Below, piece by piece: positions 26,372-36,117 of a stretch of 64,000 nt of DNA. Origin of the DNA: Pseudolabrys taiwanensis (GTDB lineage Bacteria; Pseudomonadota; Alphaproteobacteria; Rhizobiales; Xanthobacteraceae); NCBI RefSeq assembly GCF_003367395.1, contig NZ_CP031417.1, positions 1,240,001 to 1,304,000 on the forward strand, given 5' to 3'. The position numbers and the translations under genes were made by a program. Position 1 is the first letter of the stretch; each line of letters starts with the position of its first letter. Under the pieces are notes generated by a model. It was not told the DNA's origin and ran no database searches. It saw only the letters and a list, made by a program, of their open reading frames with translations.

Positions 26372-26403
26372 CCAACGAAAAATTAAACGGCGAGCGCGCC
26401 GTT
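26372..26403 (-). terminator. Rho-independent terminator of the tat operon
   Basis: On the minus strand AACGGCG-CGCT-CGCCGTT forms a seven-base-pair stem (26403-26386) followed directly by TAATTTTTCG, a proper T-run. It lies 66 bases after the tatC stop and upstream of the DUF2336 gene, so it ends tatABC transcription. Confidence 0.7.
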
Positions 26404-26468
26404 AACAGCGTCAACAAATCGATAATGTAGATTGTCAATCTTGAGCCAGTTGCGAACGCCGCAACCGC

Positions 26469-27275
26469 TCAGTTCGCCGGCGTTTCCGCCGCGCTTGCGG
26501 CTTTCGCCGCCGCCTCGGCCCGCGCCTTGCGTTCGACCATGCGCACCGACCAGATCGAGCCCTCGTAGAGCAGCAGCAGCGGCACGGCGAGCGACATCTG
26601 GCTGATCACATCGGGCGGCGTCAGCACCGCGGCGAGCACGAAGGCGCCGACGATGAAATAGCGCCGTTTGCTCTTGAGCTGATCGGACGTGATGATGCCG
26701 ATGCGGCCGAGCAGCGTGAGGATCACCGGCAGCTGGAAGGCCACGCCGAAGGCCAGCACCAGCGACATCATCAGCGAGAGATACTCGCCGACCTTCGGCA
26801 TCAGCGCGATGGAGGCCTCCGTCGCGGTGCCCGCCTGCTGCATGCCGAGCGAGAAACGCACCAGCATCGGCAGCACGAGGAAATAGACGACCGCCGCGCC
26901 GAGCGCGAAGAAGAACGGCGTCGCGATCAAGTACGGCAGGAAAGCGCGCCGCTCATGCCGGTAAAGACCGGGCGCGACGAACATGTAGATCTGGCTCGCC
27001 ACGATCGGGAACGACAGGAAGGCCGCGCCGAACATTGCCAGCTTGAGCTGCGTGACGAAATATTCGAGCAGCGCGGTGTAGATGAACTTGGAGTTCTCCG
27101 GACCGGCGATCCAGACGAAAGGCCAGACGAGGATGTTGTAGATGTCCTTGGCGAAGACGAAGCAGATCGCGAAGGCGACGCCGAATCCGAGCAGCGCCTT
27201 GATGAGCCGCGAGCGCAGCTCGATCAGGTGCTCCATCAACGGCGCTTTGGTCGCCTCGATGTCCTCGTGCGTCAT
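26469..27275 (-). CDS. tatC: TatC, twin-arginine translocase receptor
   Basis: 268 residues with six hydrophobic helices. TatC recognises twin-arginine signal peptides together with TatB. The cytoplasmic N-terminus carries the conserved [20 protein letters not shown] (about residues 12-31), and the first cytoplasmic and periplasmic loops show [13 protein letters not shown] and [23 protein letters not shown] [19 protein letters not shown] (about 84-102). Its ATG overlaps the tatB stop by four bases. Substrates in this window probably include the Bug protein at 19241 and the beta-lactamase at 35158. Confidence 0.95.
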   Translation of the reverse strand: MTHEDIEATKAPLMEHLIELRSRLIKALLGFGVAFAICFVFAKDIYNILVWPFVWIAGPENSKFIYTALLEYFVTQLKLAMFGAAFLSFPIVASQIYMFVAPGLYRHERRAFLPYLIATPFFFALGAAVVYFLVLPMLVRFSLGMQQAGTATEASIALMPKVGEYLSLMMSLVLAFGVAFQLPVILTLLGRIGIITSDQLKSKRRYFIVGAFVLAAVLTPPDVISQMSLAVPLLLLYEGSIWSVRMVERKARAEAAAKAASAAETPAN

Positions 27276-27754
27276 ACCCCGCCTCCCGCGCTCTTGGCCG
27301 GTGGCGGCTCGGTCGCGGCTTCGGGCGAGAAATCGGCGCTCGTCACGGGCGCCGGAGGATCAGGCAGCGGCACGTCGACATGCTGCTCGGCCGGTGCCGG
27401 CAACGCGCTCTCCGGCCCGGTCGTCGGCGTTGCTTCCGGCGGCGTGGCTTCGGGTGGTGTGGCTTCGGAAGGCGTTTCGGTGTGCGTCGAAGGGGGCGAT
27501 GTATCGGCGAGCGGATCGTAATGCGCGAAGCTCGAGACCGAGCTCTTGATGTCCTCGGCTTCCTTGCGCAGGTCGGCGACCTCGGCTTCGCGCAGAGCTT
27601 CCTGGAACTGGCTCTGGAATTCCGCCGACATGCGGCGGATTTTGCCCATCCACTGGCCGAGCGAACGGAGCACGCCCGGCAGCTCCTTCGGGCCGATCGC
27701 GACTAGCGCAACGACGCCGATGACGACGAGCTCGCCCCACCCGATATCGAACAT
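27272..27754 (-). CDS. tatB: TatB, twin-arginine translocase subunit
   Basis: 160 residues: [20 protein letters not shown] is the membrane helix, followed by the TatA/B hinge [20 protein letters not shown] and an amphipathic helix, then an acidic and Pro/Thr-rich tail with a repeated TPPEA unit ([17 protein letters not shown], about residues 113-129). Glu at position 8 identifies TatB rather than TatA. Overlaps tatC by four bases. Confidence 0.93.
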   Translation of the reverse strand: MFDIGWGELVVIGVVALVAIGPKELPGVLRSLGQWMGKIRRMSAEFQSQFQEALREAEVADLRKEAEDIKSSVSSFAHYDPLADTSPPSTHTETPSEATPPEATPPEATPTTGPESALPAPAEQHVDVPLPDPPAPVTSADFSPEAATEPPPAKSAGGGV

Positions 27755-27832
27755 GGATTAGCTCAACTTCCCCCGCGGCACACATAACGCCGCGGCGTCG
27801 GCCCTAACGCGCCCCCGCGAACCGCTCTCGCT

Positions 27833-28066
27833 TTAGGAGCGCACACCTTCGGCGCGGCGCTCGGTTTCGGTCTTCGGCGGGGCACCCGCAGTCTCGATGC
27901 TCTTCGGCGGCTCGGCCTTCGGCGTGTCGTCTTCGGCCATGCCCTTCTTGAAGGCTTTGATGCCACCGGCAACGTCGCCCATCAGATCGGAAATCTTGCC
28001 CCGGCCGAACAGCAGGAGCACGACCACGATGACGATCATCCAGTGCCAGATACTCAGCGAACCCAT
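27833..28066 (-). CDS. tatA: TatA, twin-arginine translocase pore subunit
   Basis: 77 residues: [20 protein letters not shown] is the membrane helix, then the [20 protein letters not shown] hinge and amphipathic helix, then a charged tail. First gene of the tatABC transcript; tatB starts 78 bases downstream. Confidence 0.95.
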   Translation of the reverse strand: MGSLSIWHWMIVIVVVLLLFGRGKISDLMGDVAGGIKAFKKGMAEDDTPKAEPPKSIETAGAPPKTETERRAEGVRS

Positions 28067-28249
28067 CGGCTAACCCTCCGCAAGACGCTTCATGAAGCGC
28101 GCCCCGCCTGTTTTTCGCTTTAGAAACTAGGCCCCGGACACGGCAAAAACAAGGACTTCCGGATGACGGATTGTCGCCCGGATCGTCCTAACTGGTGGAA
28201 TTTACCGTGATTTCGGCGCTGAACGCGTCCAAAGCCGGACCAGGACGCG

Positions 28250-29230
28250 TTACTTCCCGCCCTCGTCTTCGCTTGGCGCCTCGTCGGCGGCTTCGTCGTC
28301 CGAAGATGCTTCGTCGGACACCGCTTGGGAGGCCTCGTCGGCTGCCTCGTCCTCTACCTCGAGGACCGCTTCGTCCTCGACCTCAAGAACCGCTTCGGCC
28401 TCGACTTCGAGCACCGCTTCGGCGTCCACCTCGAGCACCGCTTCGGCCTCGGCAGTATCGTCGGCGGCGGTCTCCGCCTCCGCGCCAGCCTCGCCTTCCG
28501 CGTTCTCGACCGCCGGCGCCAGCGCCAGGTCGAGATCGCCCGGCTCGAGCGGGTCCTCGTCGTCTCGCAGCGTCGAATCGTCGGACGGGACCGGCACCGC
28601 GAAGCCCGTCGGCAGGCCGCCTTCGAGCAGGCCCGCGCCCTTGAGTTCCTCGAGGCCCGGCAGGTCGCTGACCTCCTCCAGACCGAAATGCGTCAGGAAC
28701 TCGTCCGTGGTGCCGTAGGTGATCGGCCGGCCCGGCACCTTGCGGCGCCCGCGCGGGCGGATCCAGCCGGTCTTGAGCAGCACGTCGAGCGTGCCGCCGG
28801 CCGTCTGCACGCCGCGGATCTCTTCGATCTCGGCGCGCGTCACGGGCTGGTGATAGGCGATGATCGCCAAGGTCTCGATCGCCGCGCGCGACAGCTTGCG
28901 GCTCTCCACCGTGTGCTTGGTCAGCAGCCACGAGAGATCGGAAGCCGTGCGGAACATCCACTTGCGGCCGATGCGCACGAGATTGACGCCACGCGTCGCG
29001 TATTCCGTCTCGAGAAGCGCGAGCATCTCCTTGACGTTCACGTCGTTCGGCAACTGCTTGGCGAGCGTCGCTTCGTCGAGTGGCTCGGCGGCGGCAAACA
29101 GCAGCGCCTCCAGAAGACGGAGCGCTTCGGGACGCGCCTGCGGCTCGGTCGGTTGCTCGGCCATAGGCTGCGCCGCCGGCTCATCAGCGTGAACGACCTC
29201 GAGCTTTGGAGCTGCACTCGGCATCGACAA
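28250..29230 (-). CDS. scpB: ScpB, SMC complex kleisin-interacting subunit
   Basis: 326 residues, much longer than the usual 180-230. Tandem winged-helix domains occupy about 30-200: RLLEALLFAAAEPLDEATLA, the motif AIETLAIIAYHQPVTRAEIE (about 115-134) and GRPITYGTTDEFLTHFGLE (about 167-185). ScpB with ScpA and SMC condenses and segregates the chromosome. The last 90 residues are an acidic low-complexity tail with repeated EAVLEVEAEAVLEVE-type octads encoded by a 24-base tandem repeat. The ScpA gene is 38 bases upstream. Confidence 0.9.
   Translation of the reverse strand: MSMPSAAPKLEVVHADEPAAQPMAEQPTEPQARPEALRLLEALLFAAAEPLDEATLAKQLPNDVNVKEMLALLETEYATRGVNLVRIGRKWMFRTASDLSWLLTKHTVESRKLSRAAIETLAIIAYHQPVTRAEIEEIRGVQTAGGTLDVLLKTGWIRPRGRRKVPGRPITYGTTDEFLTHFGLEEVSDLPGLEELKGAGLLEGGLPTGFAVPVPSDDSTLRDDEDPLEPGDLDLALAPAVENAEGEAGAEAETAADDTAEAEAVLEVDAEAVLEVEAEAVLEVEDEAVLEVEDEAADEASQAVSDEASSDDEAADEAPSEDEGGK
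28361..28456. repeat. 24-base tandem repeat inside scpB
   Basis: Four contiguous 24-base units start at 28361, 28385, 28409 and 28433; each contains ACCGCTTCG. They encode the eight-residue repeat (A)EAVLEVE in the acidic C-terminal tail of ScpB. Units differ from one another by a few bases, so the array is not brand new. Copy number probably varies between strains. Confidence 0.8.
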
Positions 29231-29268
29231 CGTCTCCTTGTACGTCTTCTTTTGTAACGGCGCCGGCT

Positions 29269-30075
29269 TTACGCGTCACGCGCGATGGGGCCGCCGTTCA
29301 CAGCAACTCGCTTGCGCATAAAGATTGGCGAGAACGAGTCCTTCTGGTGGATCTCGGCGACGCCTTCGCGCACCAACTCCAGCGCGGATGCGAAAGACGA
29401 GGCAAACACCGTCGCCGCCTGCGTCGGCTCCACCACGTAACTGATGAGGAACTGATCGATGCGCGACCAGTCGGTCGACGTGCCGATCATCCGCTCGAGC
29501 GTCGCGCGCGCTTCGGCGAGCGACCACACATTGCGCTTCTTGAAACGCACGCGCGACAGCGCGGTGCGCTGGCGCTGCACGGCGTAAGCCGACAGCAGAT
29601 CGTAGAGCGTCGCCGTCCATTCCGGCTGCTTCACTTCGGCGATCGGCTCCGGCGCGCCGCGCGGATAGACATCGCGGCCGAGCTGCGGCCGCTCCATCAG
29701 CTTGTTGGCGGCTTCGCGGATCGCTTCGAGGCGGCGCAACCGGTTGGCCAAAGCCAGCGCCATGTCCTCGGCGCTCGGCCCCTCGCCCGGCGCCGCTTCC
29801 GGCAACAGCAGACGCGATTTCAGATAAGCGAGCCACGCCGCCATCACGAGATAGTCGGCGGCCAGTTCGAGCCGCAGCTTACGCGCCGCTTCGACGAAAC
29901 CGAGATACTGGTCCGCGAGCGCCAGGATCGAGATCTTGGCAAGATCGACCTTCTGCTGACGCGCGAGCACCAGGAGCAGATCGAGCGGCCCTTCATAGCC
30001 TTCGACGTCGACGATCATCGCCGGTTCGGCGTCGCTGCGATCGGTCTCGAGGGCGGGAAACTCGGCGGCACTCAT
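29269..30075 (-). CDS. scpA: ScpA, kleisin subunit of SMC condensin
   Basis: 268 residues. ScpA bridges the SMC heads and binds ScpB. The N-terminal motif VDVEGYEGPLDLLLVLARQQ (about residues 22-41) followed by KVDLAKISILALADQYLGFV is diagnostic, then YLVMAAWLAYLKSRLLLP (about 74-91), and a C-terminal winged-helix segment (about 190-260). The start codon overlaps the nagZ stop by four bases (ATGA), so translation is coupled. Confidence 0.93.
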   Translation of the reverse strand: MSAAEFPALETDRSDAEPAMIVDVEGYEGPLDLLLVLARQQKVDLAKISILALADQYLGFVEAARKLRLELAADYLVMAAWLAYLKSRLLLPEAAPGEGPSAEDMALALANRLRRLEAIREAANKLMERPQLGRDVYPRGAPEPIAEVKQPEWTATLYDLLSAYAVQRQRTALSRVRFKKRNVWSLAEARATLERMIGTSTDWSRIDQFLISYVVEPTQAATVFASSFASALELVREGVAEIHQKDSFSPIFMRKRVAVNGGPIARDA

Positions 30076-31103
30076 GAGGTCATCCGTTCCTGGGCGTTGC
30101 CGCCGATCATCTCGTTGAAGATCTTGCGCGCGGCGGCAATGTCGAACTCTTCCGGCGCGCTGCGCGCCATGAGCGCCGCGTCGGCGCGCCGCGCCGCATC
30201 GCCCGACAGCAAAGGCGCGACCGATGCGACCTGCATCATCTCGTCGAGCTTGCCGTTGCAGTGCAGGACGATGTCGCAGCCGGCCGCAAGCGAGGCGCTG
30301 CTGCGCTCCGCAATGCTGCCCGACAGGGCGTTCATCGACACATCGTCACTCATCAGCAGGCCCCGGAACCCGATGAAGCCGCGAATCACTTGTTGCACCA
30401 TTGTGACCGAAGTTGTGGCCGGATCGATGGGGTCGATCGCGCTAAACACAACATGTGCGGTCATACCGAGCGGCAATCCCGCCAGGGGCCGGAAGGCCGC
30501 GAAATCCGTCGCTTCCAGAGTTCCACGGTCGGTATCCACCACCGGCAGCTTGTGGTGGCTGTCGGCCGTCGCGCGGCCATGTCCGGGCAGATGCTTGAGC
30601 ACCGGCAGGACGCCGCCGGCCATCAGGCCCTGCGCCACCGCCGCGGCGATCGAGGCGACCTTGCCCGGCTCGGTGCCATAGGCCCGGTCGCCGATGACCG
30701 GGTCGCCGCCGGACACGGGAACGTCCGCGATCGGCAGGCAGTCGACGTCGATTCCCACCGCCCGCAGGTCGGCCGCGATCAGATGCCCTGCCAATTTGGC
30801 GGCGGCGAGGCCAGAGGCCGGATCGCGGTCATAGAGTTCGCCGTAGCGCGCGCCGGGCGGATAGGCCGGCCAGTGCGGCGGGCCAAGCCGCTGCACCCGG
30901 CCGCCCTCCTGATCGACCAGAACCGGCGCTTCCCATCCGACCACGTCGCGGAAAGCACTCGTAAGATCAATTAGTTGCTCAGGCGTGCTGATGTTGCGCT
31001 TAAAGACGATCAGCCCCCAAGGAGCCGCCTCGCGAAGAAAGGCGCGCTCATTGGCGGAAATCGTGAGACCGGCCAGACCGGTGATGAATGCGCGCGCCGT
31101 CAT
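30072..31103 (-). CDS. nagZ: NagZ, beta-N-acetylhexosaminidase
   Basis: 343 residues, family 3 glycoside hydrolase that removes GlcNAc from recycled anhydro-muropeptides in the cytoplasm. Motifs: VDQEGGRVQRLGPP (about residues 63-76), the acid/base loop KHLPGHGRATADSHHKLPVVD split at the His pair (about 170-190), and the nucleophile region LLMSDDVSMNAL (about 245-256). Upstream of scpA as in related genomes. NagZ products can influence AmpC-type beta-lactamase induction, but the lactamase gene here is class A. Confidence 0.95.
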   Translation of the reverse strand: MTARAFITGLAGLTISANERAFLREAAPWGLIVFKRNISTPEQLIDLTSAFRDVVGWEAPVLVDQEGGRVQRLGPPHWPAYPPGARYGELYDRDPASGLAAAKLAGHLIAADLRAVGIDVDCLPIADVPVSGGDPVIGDRAYGTEPGKVASIAAAVAQGLMAGGVLPVLKHLPGHGRATADSHHKLPVVDTDRGTLEATDFAAFRPLAGLPLGMTAHVVFSAIDPIDPATTSVTMVQQVIRGFIGFRGLLMSDDVSMNALSGSIAERSSASLAAGCDIVLHCNGKLDEMMQVASVAPLLSGDAARRADAALMARSAPEEFDIAAARKIFNEMIGGNAQERMTS

Positions 31104-31150
31104 CGACGCGAATTAGCCCGCGCCGAAGACCGGGGCAACCCTGCGGGCCC

Positions 31151-32605
31151 CTAATTCCTTTGGATGATGCACTGCCCGCCGGCGGCTTTCAGGCTGGAAC
31201 ACACCTCGGTCGCCTCGTTTCCGCTGGCAAAAGGACCGACCAGGGCACGGTAATAGGTGCCTTTGGCGCCGAGATCGACCCTGTGGATGAAGTGCGGTTT
31301 ACCGCCGAGTTGCGCCCCATACTTGCCAACCAGGGCGCGGAACGCAGCCTCGGCTTCCGCCTCGCTCCGTTGCGAGGTGACCTGAACACCGTAGGCGGTA
31401 CCGCTCGGCGCCGCCCGGCTGGGGGTCAAAGAGGCCGTGCGGGCCGGCTGCTGCGTCCGGGCCGGCGGCGCGGCGTTCGGATTCAGCGAGAGCGGCGCAT
31501 TGCTCGGTGCCGGAGCCGGTGCAGCGGCCTGCTGCGGCGGCGCGGGACGCGACGGCGCCGCCGGATACGGCGTGGGCTCGGCCGCCGCGGCGGGGGCCGG
31601 CGCCGTGGTCGTCACGCGCTGCGTCTGCACCTGCCGCATCGGCTGCTCAGGCACGAGCGCAAGAGGCGCGGCGGATGCCGACAGCGGCACGGCATCGGCG
31701 ACGACCGGGTTGCCCTGCGAGTCCGGCGTGATGGCGATGGTGCGAACCTTCTTCGGCTCGGTGCTGGCCGACCCCGTCGCGCTGTCGAGCGCGAGCGGAA
31801 CGTTGTCGACCGGCTTCTCCTCGCGGGAGACGAGCTTCTCGCCCTGCGAGCCGACGCGGTCCGTGATGATCTTGTTCGACTGCGCGTCCTTGGACGCCGA
31901 TGCCGGCACGACTTTGCTCGGCGACGCTTCCGCCTTGATCACCGGCGGCGGGCCGCTGATGCCGGACGAGCCGAACACCGCGCGATAGCCAAAAGCGCCG
32001 GCGGCGCCGACGACGGCCAATGCGAAGACGCCGGCGACGACCATGATGCTCATCCGCCGCTTGGCTGGCGGCTCGTCGTCGTAGAAGTCCTGCTCCTCGG
32101 CACCGTAGGGCGGATTGTTCGGATCGTACTGACCGTGCGTCAGATAGGCCGGCACCGCGCCCTGCTGGAAGCCTTCCGCGTTACGATCGGCATAGGCGGC
32201 GGGATCGTACTCAGGCTGGCCGTAACCTTGCGCGACGTGCCCGTATTCCTGCGGGTCATAGCCGTGCTGCTGCGGGTCATAACCCTGCTGCGGCTGCGCC
32301 GCGTAATCCTGATAGGCTTGATGCTCGTGCGCCGCGTAGTCCTCGACCGGCGCCGCGGGCGCGACTAGGGGAGCCTGCGCATAAACCGGTGCCGGCTCCG
32401 CCTGTTGCAGCTGAGCATGCTGCTGCTCGGCAGCCCGGCGCGCATTCTCGCGACCAAATTCGCCGAACGGATCGCTTTGCCCGATCAGCCTTGCAAGTTC
32501 CGCCAACGGATCCGTGCCAGACGCGGCACTGGGCGCCTTCGCCTGGCCGGCGCGGGCAATGGATTCGCTAGAGCGGTAGGGTCGCTGACTATAATCGTCC
32601 GCCAT
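31151..32605 (-). CDS. SPOR-domain membrane protein
   Basis: 484 residues. The N-terminal third is cytoplasmic, Gln/Tyr/Ala-rich with repeats such as QGYDPQQHGYDPQEYG; one membrane helix (MSIMVVAGVFALAVVGAAGAF split around its centre, about residues 184-204) follows a basic KRR. A long Pro/Ala-rich periplasmic linker leads to a C-terminal SPOR domain (about 405-484: YGVQVTSQRSEAEAEAAF, FIHRVDLGAKGTYYRALVG) that binds denuded peptidoglycan at the septum. Role in cell division is inferred from the domain. Confidence 0.85.
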   Translation of the reverse strand: MADDYSQRPYRSSESIARAGQAKAPSAASGTDPLAELARLIGQSDPFGEFGRENARRAAEQQHAQLQQAEPAPVYAQAPLVAPAAPVEDYAAHEHQAYQDYAAQPQQGYDPQQHGYDPQEYGHVAQGYGQPEYDPAAYADRNAEGFQQGAVPAYLTHGQYDPNNPPYGAEEQDFYDDEPPAKRRMSIMVVAGVFALAVVGAAGAFGYRAVFGSSGISGPPPVIKAEASPSKVVPASASKDAQSNKIITDRVGSQGEKLVSREEKPVDNVPLALDSATGSASTEPKKVRTIAITPDSQGNPVVADAVPLSASAAPLALVPEQPMRQVQTQRVTTTAPAPAAAAEPTPYPAAPSRPAPPQQAAAPAPAPSNAPLSLNPNAAPPARTQQPARTASLTPSRAAPSGTAYGVQVTSQRSEAEAEAAFRALVGKYGAQLGGKPHFIHRVDLGAKGTYYRALVGPFASGNEATEVCSSLKAAGGQCIIQRN

Positions 32606-32687
32606 TCTGTCCCCGGTAGATTGTTTGCGCGTATTCTCGTCCGCTCGCGTATGGCCGCATCATCATGCTCGGCCTAGCAGGCGAGGC

Positions 32688-35009
32688 CTAACGCATTTCT
32701 TCCGGCGCTTCGACCCCGAGCAGCGCGAGGCCCGAGGCGAGTACGGTGACGATCCCCTGAACCAAAGCGAGCCTCGCCTTGGTCTTTTGTGGATCATTCT
32801 GGATAATGAAGCGTAAATGAGGCAAGTCTTTTCCGCGTGTCCAATGCGCGTGAAATTCGCTCGCTAATTCATAGAGGTAGAATGCAACCCGGTGCGGTTC
32901 GTGGGCCAGGGCCGCCGCCTCGATGAGCCGCGGGTACACGGCGATACGGCGTAAAATGGCTTGTTCCCCCGCGTCGTCGAGCTGCGAGAGGTCCGCATCC
33001 TGCAGCCACGCAACCCGCGCCGCGCGGTCCGCCGGCAGGTCCGCCAGCTCGGCGCGGGCGTTGCGGAAGATGGACTCGCCGCGGGCGTGACCGTACTGGA
33101 CGTAAAATACCGGGTTGTCGCGTGAATGCTCGATGACCTTGGCGAGGTCGAAATCGAGCGGCGCGTCGTTCTTGCGGAAGAGCATGTCGAAGCGCACGGC
33201 CGAGCGCCCGACCTCGTCCACCACCTCACGCAAGGTGATGAAGTCGCCGGCGCGCTTGGACATCTTCACCGGCTCGCCCGCGCGCAAGAGCTTCACGAGT
33301 TGCACCAGCTTGACATCGAGATCGGCCTTGGCGCCGCCCAGCGCCTTGACCGCCGCCTGCATGCGCTTGACGTAGCCGCCGTGGTCCGCGCCCCACACGT
33401 CGATGAGATGCGAGAAGCCGCGGTCGAGCTTGGTCTTGTGATAGGCAATGTCGGTGGCGAAATAGGTGTAGCTGCCGTCCGACTTCTTCAGCGGCCGGTC
33501 GACGTCGTCGCCGAAGGCGGTCGAGCGGAACAGCGTTTGCTCGCGGTCTTCCCAATCTTCCACCGCGCCGCTCTTGGGCGGCGGCAGTCGTCCTTCATAG
33601 ACGTGTCCCTGCGCCCGCAGCGAGTCGATCGTCTCGGCCACGCGGTCGACGACCACGTGATGCTCGGCCGCTGGCGCGAACGGATCGGGCTCCTCGCCTT
33701 CGATGAGCGAGCGCTCCGAGAAGAACACGTCGGGCACGATGGCGAGCCGCATCAGGTCGTTGCGGATCTCGGCCATCATCATATCGGTGGCGCGGCGGCG
33801 CACGATCGGCAGCCACTCGGCTTCCGGCATCTGCTTGAGCTCCTGCGCGTAATCGCGGGCGAGCTCCTGGCCGCATTCCTTCAGGTAATCGCCGGGATAA
33901 AGGCCATCCGGAATGGTGATGGTTTCGCCGAGCGCTTCGAGGTAGCGCAGATAGGCCGAGCGCGCGAGCACGTCGACCTGCGCGCCGGCATCGTTGATGT
34001 AATACTCGCGCGTCACCTTGAAGCCGGCGAAGGCCAAGAGGCTCGCCAGCGCATCGCCGAACACGGCGCCGCGGCAATGACCGACATGCAGCGGTCCCGT
34101 CGGATTGGCCGACACGTATTCGACGTTGACCGGAACGCCGCCGCCGAGTTCGCTGCGGCCGAAGTCGTTGCCGGCCGCCAGGGCCTGGTGCAGCGCCTCG
34201 CCCCACACATGCGGCTTGAGCGTCAGGTTGATGAAGCCCGGGCCGGCGACGTCGACCTTCTCGACCAGCGCATCGGACCGCAAGGCGGTCGCAATGGCCT
34301 CGGCCAGTTCACGCGGATTCTTGCGCGCATCCTTGGCGAGCACCATGGCGGCGTTGGTCGCCATATCGCCGTGACTGGCATCCTTCGGCGGCTCGACCAC
34401 CACGCGGGTAAGATCGGCGCCGGGCGCCAGCGGCGCGACCGCGGCGCGCACACGCCCCAGCATGTCCGCGAAGAGATGAAGCCGCGGAGCGGCAGCCGAA
34501 GATGGCACGGAGGTCACGGACGAGGCCTGTTGTGGAGCGGCGGGTAATGGCGTTGAAGGCTTGGCCGCTGTTTTCGCAGCAGCCGACGGCCCGGATTTGG
34601 GCGCGGTCTTCGCGAGGCGGGATTTGCTCGGGCCGGATTTGGCCTGCGCCTTCGGCAAAACTTTGGGCTGAGACTTCGATTGCGCCGTCAGCTTAGACTT
34701 GGACAGGTCAGACTTAGGCGGCGCTTTTGCGGCGGATGCTGGCGTAGCCTTGGCGGCCGACTTCGTCGCAGGCTTCTTCACGGGCTTCTTGCCAGTCTTG
34801 GCCTTGCCGCGCGCCGGCGTGGCCCTGCGGGCGGACTTGCGCTGAGGCGCCCGCTTGGCGGAGGCCTTGGTCTTCGCCCGCTTGCTCGCAGTCTTCTTTG
34901 CCGTGCGCTTGTTTGCCGGGCGCTTGGCCTTCGCCTTGCGCGCAGCCGCTTTCGTCCGCGTCTTGGCCGACGCGGTCTTCGCCTTTTTGCGCTTCGCTCT
35001 GGCTGCCAT
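32688..35009 (-). CDS. argS: Arginyl-tRNA synthetase with basic N-terminal extension
   Basis: 773 residues from ATG 35009, against 550-610 for the family. The synthetase core starts about residue 176 ([15 protein letters not shown]) and has the class I motifs [15 protein letters not shown] (HIGH region) and KMSKRAG (KMSKS), plus the C-terminal anticodon-binding DALR domain. The first 175 residues are almost only Lys, Ala, Arg, Pro, Ser and Thr ([20 protein letters not shown] and similar), like histone H1 or AlgP-type tails. GTG codons at 34517 or 34508 would give a normal 606-609 residue protein without the tail; no strong ribosome site distinguishes the starts. Whether the tail is translated is open. 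Confidence 0.9.
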   Translation of the reverse strand: MAARAKRKKAKTASAKTRTKAAARKAKAKRPANKRTAKKTASKRAKTKASAKRAPQRKSARRATPARGKAKTGKKPVKKPATKSAAKATPASAAKAPPKSDLSKSKLTAQSKSQPKVLPKAQAKSGPSKSRLAKTAPKSGPSAAAKTAAKPSTPLPAAPQQASSVTSVPSSAAAPRLHLFADMLGRVRAAVAPLAPGADLTRVVVEPPKDASHGDMATNAAMVLAKDARKNPRELAEAIATALRSDALVEKVDVAGPGFINLTLKPHVWGEALHQALAAGNDFGRSELGGGVPVNVEYVSANPTGPLHVGHCRGAVFGDALASLLAFAGFKVTREYYINDAGAQVDVLARSAYLRYLEALGETITIPDGLYPGDYLKECGQELARDYAQELKQMPEAEWLPIVRRRATDMMMAEIRNDLMRLAIVPDVFFSERSLIEGEEPDPFAPAAEHHVVVDRVAETIDSLRAQGHVYEGRLPPPKSGAVEDWEDREQTLFRSTAFGDDVDRPLKKSDGSYTYFATDIAYHKTKLDRGFSHLIDVWGADHGGYVKRMQAAVKALGGAKADLDVKLVQLVKLLRAGEPVKMSKRAGDFITLREVVDEVGRSAVRFDMLFRKNDAPLDFDLAKVIEHSRDNPVFYVQYGHARGESIFRNARAELADLPADRAARVAWLQDADLSQLDDAGEQAILRRIAVYPRLIEAAALAHEPHRVAFYLYELASEFHAHWTRGKDLPHLRFIIQNDPQKTKARLALVQGIVTVLASGLALLGVEAPEEMR

Positions 35010-35157
35010 CTTGGCGCTGCCGGTAATGGATTCCGGGTGCTGAGTCAAAGGTATGACCGCCGCCAGGCCGTCGCCGACGGTGCACAATGCGCCCTCCCTT
35101 ACCGATTGTTGCCGCATTCGGCTGGGATGCACGCCCCCGCCCCGCCGGAGGATTCGC

Positions 35158-36048
35158 ATGTCTCGCCCCATCACCCGCCGTCACGCGCTGCTTGGCGCCG
35201 CCGTCTCAATGCCGTTCATCTCGGCATCGGCGTTCGCCGTGACACCGACCGGGACGTCGACGCCGGCCGAGACCAAGCTCCGCGCCCTCGAGCACCAACA
35301 TGGCGGCCGGCTCGGTGTGTTCGTGCGCGACACCGGCAGCCAGGCGCAGCTTGCCCATCGCGCCGACGAACGTTTCCCGATGTGCAGCACTTTCAAGTTT
35401 CTTCTGGCGGCCGCGGTGCTCAAGCGCGTCGATGACGGCAAGACGCGTCTCGACCACGAGATCGATTACGGCGACAAGGATCTTCTCGACTATGCGCCCG
35501 TCGCCAAACAGCATGTCGCCAGCGGCCGCTTGAGCGTTGCCGCTTTGTGCGCCGCCGCAGTGGTCTGGAGCGACAACACGGCCGCCAATCTTCTTCTCAA
35601 CCATCTCGGCGGACCGCAGGCTGTGACGGCCTATGCGCATTCGCTCGGCGACATGCTCACGCGTCTCGACCGCATGGAGCCGGCGTTGAACACGGTGCCG
35701 GCCGGCGATCCGCGTGACACCACCTCGCCGCGCGCCATGGTCGGCGATCTCCAGGCGATCCTGGTCGGCGACGCCCTATCGCCGGTGTCGCGGCAGCGGC
35801 TCGAGGATTGGATGGTGGCGGCTCAAACCGGACGCGAGCGGCTGCGCGCGGGCGTGCCGGCGACGTGGCGCGTCGGCGACAAGACCGGGACCGGCCCGAA
35901 CGGCAGCACCAATACCATCGCCATATTGCGGCCGCCGCAGCGCGCGCCGCTGCTCGCCGCGATCTACTACACGAGCAGCAAGGCGCCGCTGAAGGATCGC
36001 GAGGCGGTGCACGCCGAGATCGGCCGGCTTATCGTCGAGAGCTTCTGA
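35158..36048 (+). CDS. bla: Class A serine beta-lactamase
   Basis: 296 residues. Twin-arginine-type signal ([17 protein letters not shown]) followed by a periplasmic enzyme that hydrolyses beta-lactams. All class A motifs are intact: S70-x-x-K in [10 protein letters not shown] (about residues 75-84), SDN in [12 protein letters not shown] (about 138-149), R-x-x-E-x-x-L-N in [10 protein letters not shown] (about 171-180), and KTG in VGDKTGTG (about 241-248). Cys69 precedes Ser70, but position 238 appears to be Gly, so the C69-C238 disulfide of KPC-type carbapenemases is absent. No ampR-like regulator is adjacent. It lies on the opposite strand to its neighbours argS and dgt, in an accessory insert. 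Confidence 0.93.
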   Translation: MSRPITRRHALLGAAVSMPFISASAFAVTPTGTSTPAETKLRALEHQHGGRLGVFVRDTGSQAQLAHRADERFPMCSTFKFLLAAAVLKRVDDGKTRLDHEIDYGDKDLLDYAPVAKQHVASGRLSVAALCAAAVVWSDNTAANLLLNHLGGPQAVTAYAHSLGDMLTRLDRMEPALNTVPAGDPRDTTSPRAMVGDLQAILVGDALSPVSRQRLEDWMVAAQTGRERLRAGVPATWRVGDKTGTGPNGSTNTIAILRPPQRAPLLAAIYYTSSKAPLKDREAVHAEIGRLIVESF

Positions 36049-36117
36049 ACGCCGCTATCCGGCACGCGGCTTGCAGGTCACCCGAGCGGAGATCGATCTC
36101 CGTCCGGGACAACCGCC

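Noticed and set aside
35010..35174. Further N-terminal extension of argS to 35174
   Set aside because: These codons are antisense to the beta-lactamase leader and start region and lose the Lys/Ala composition, so ATG 35009 is the furthest plausible start.
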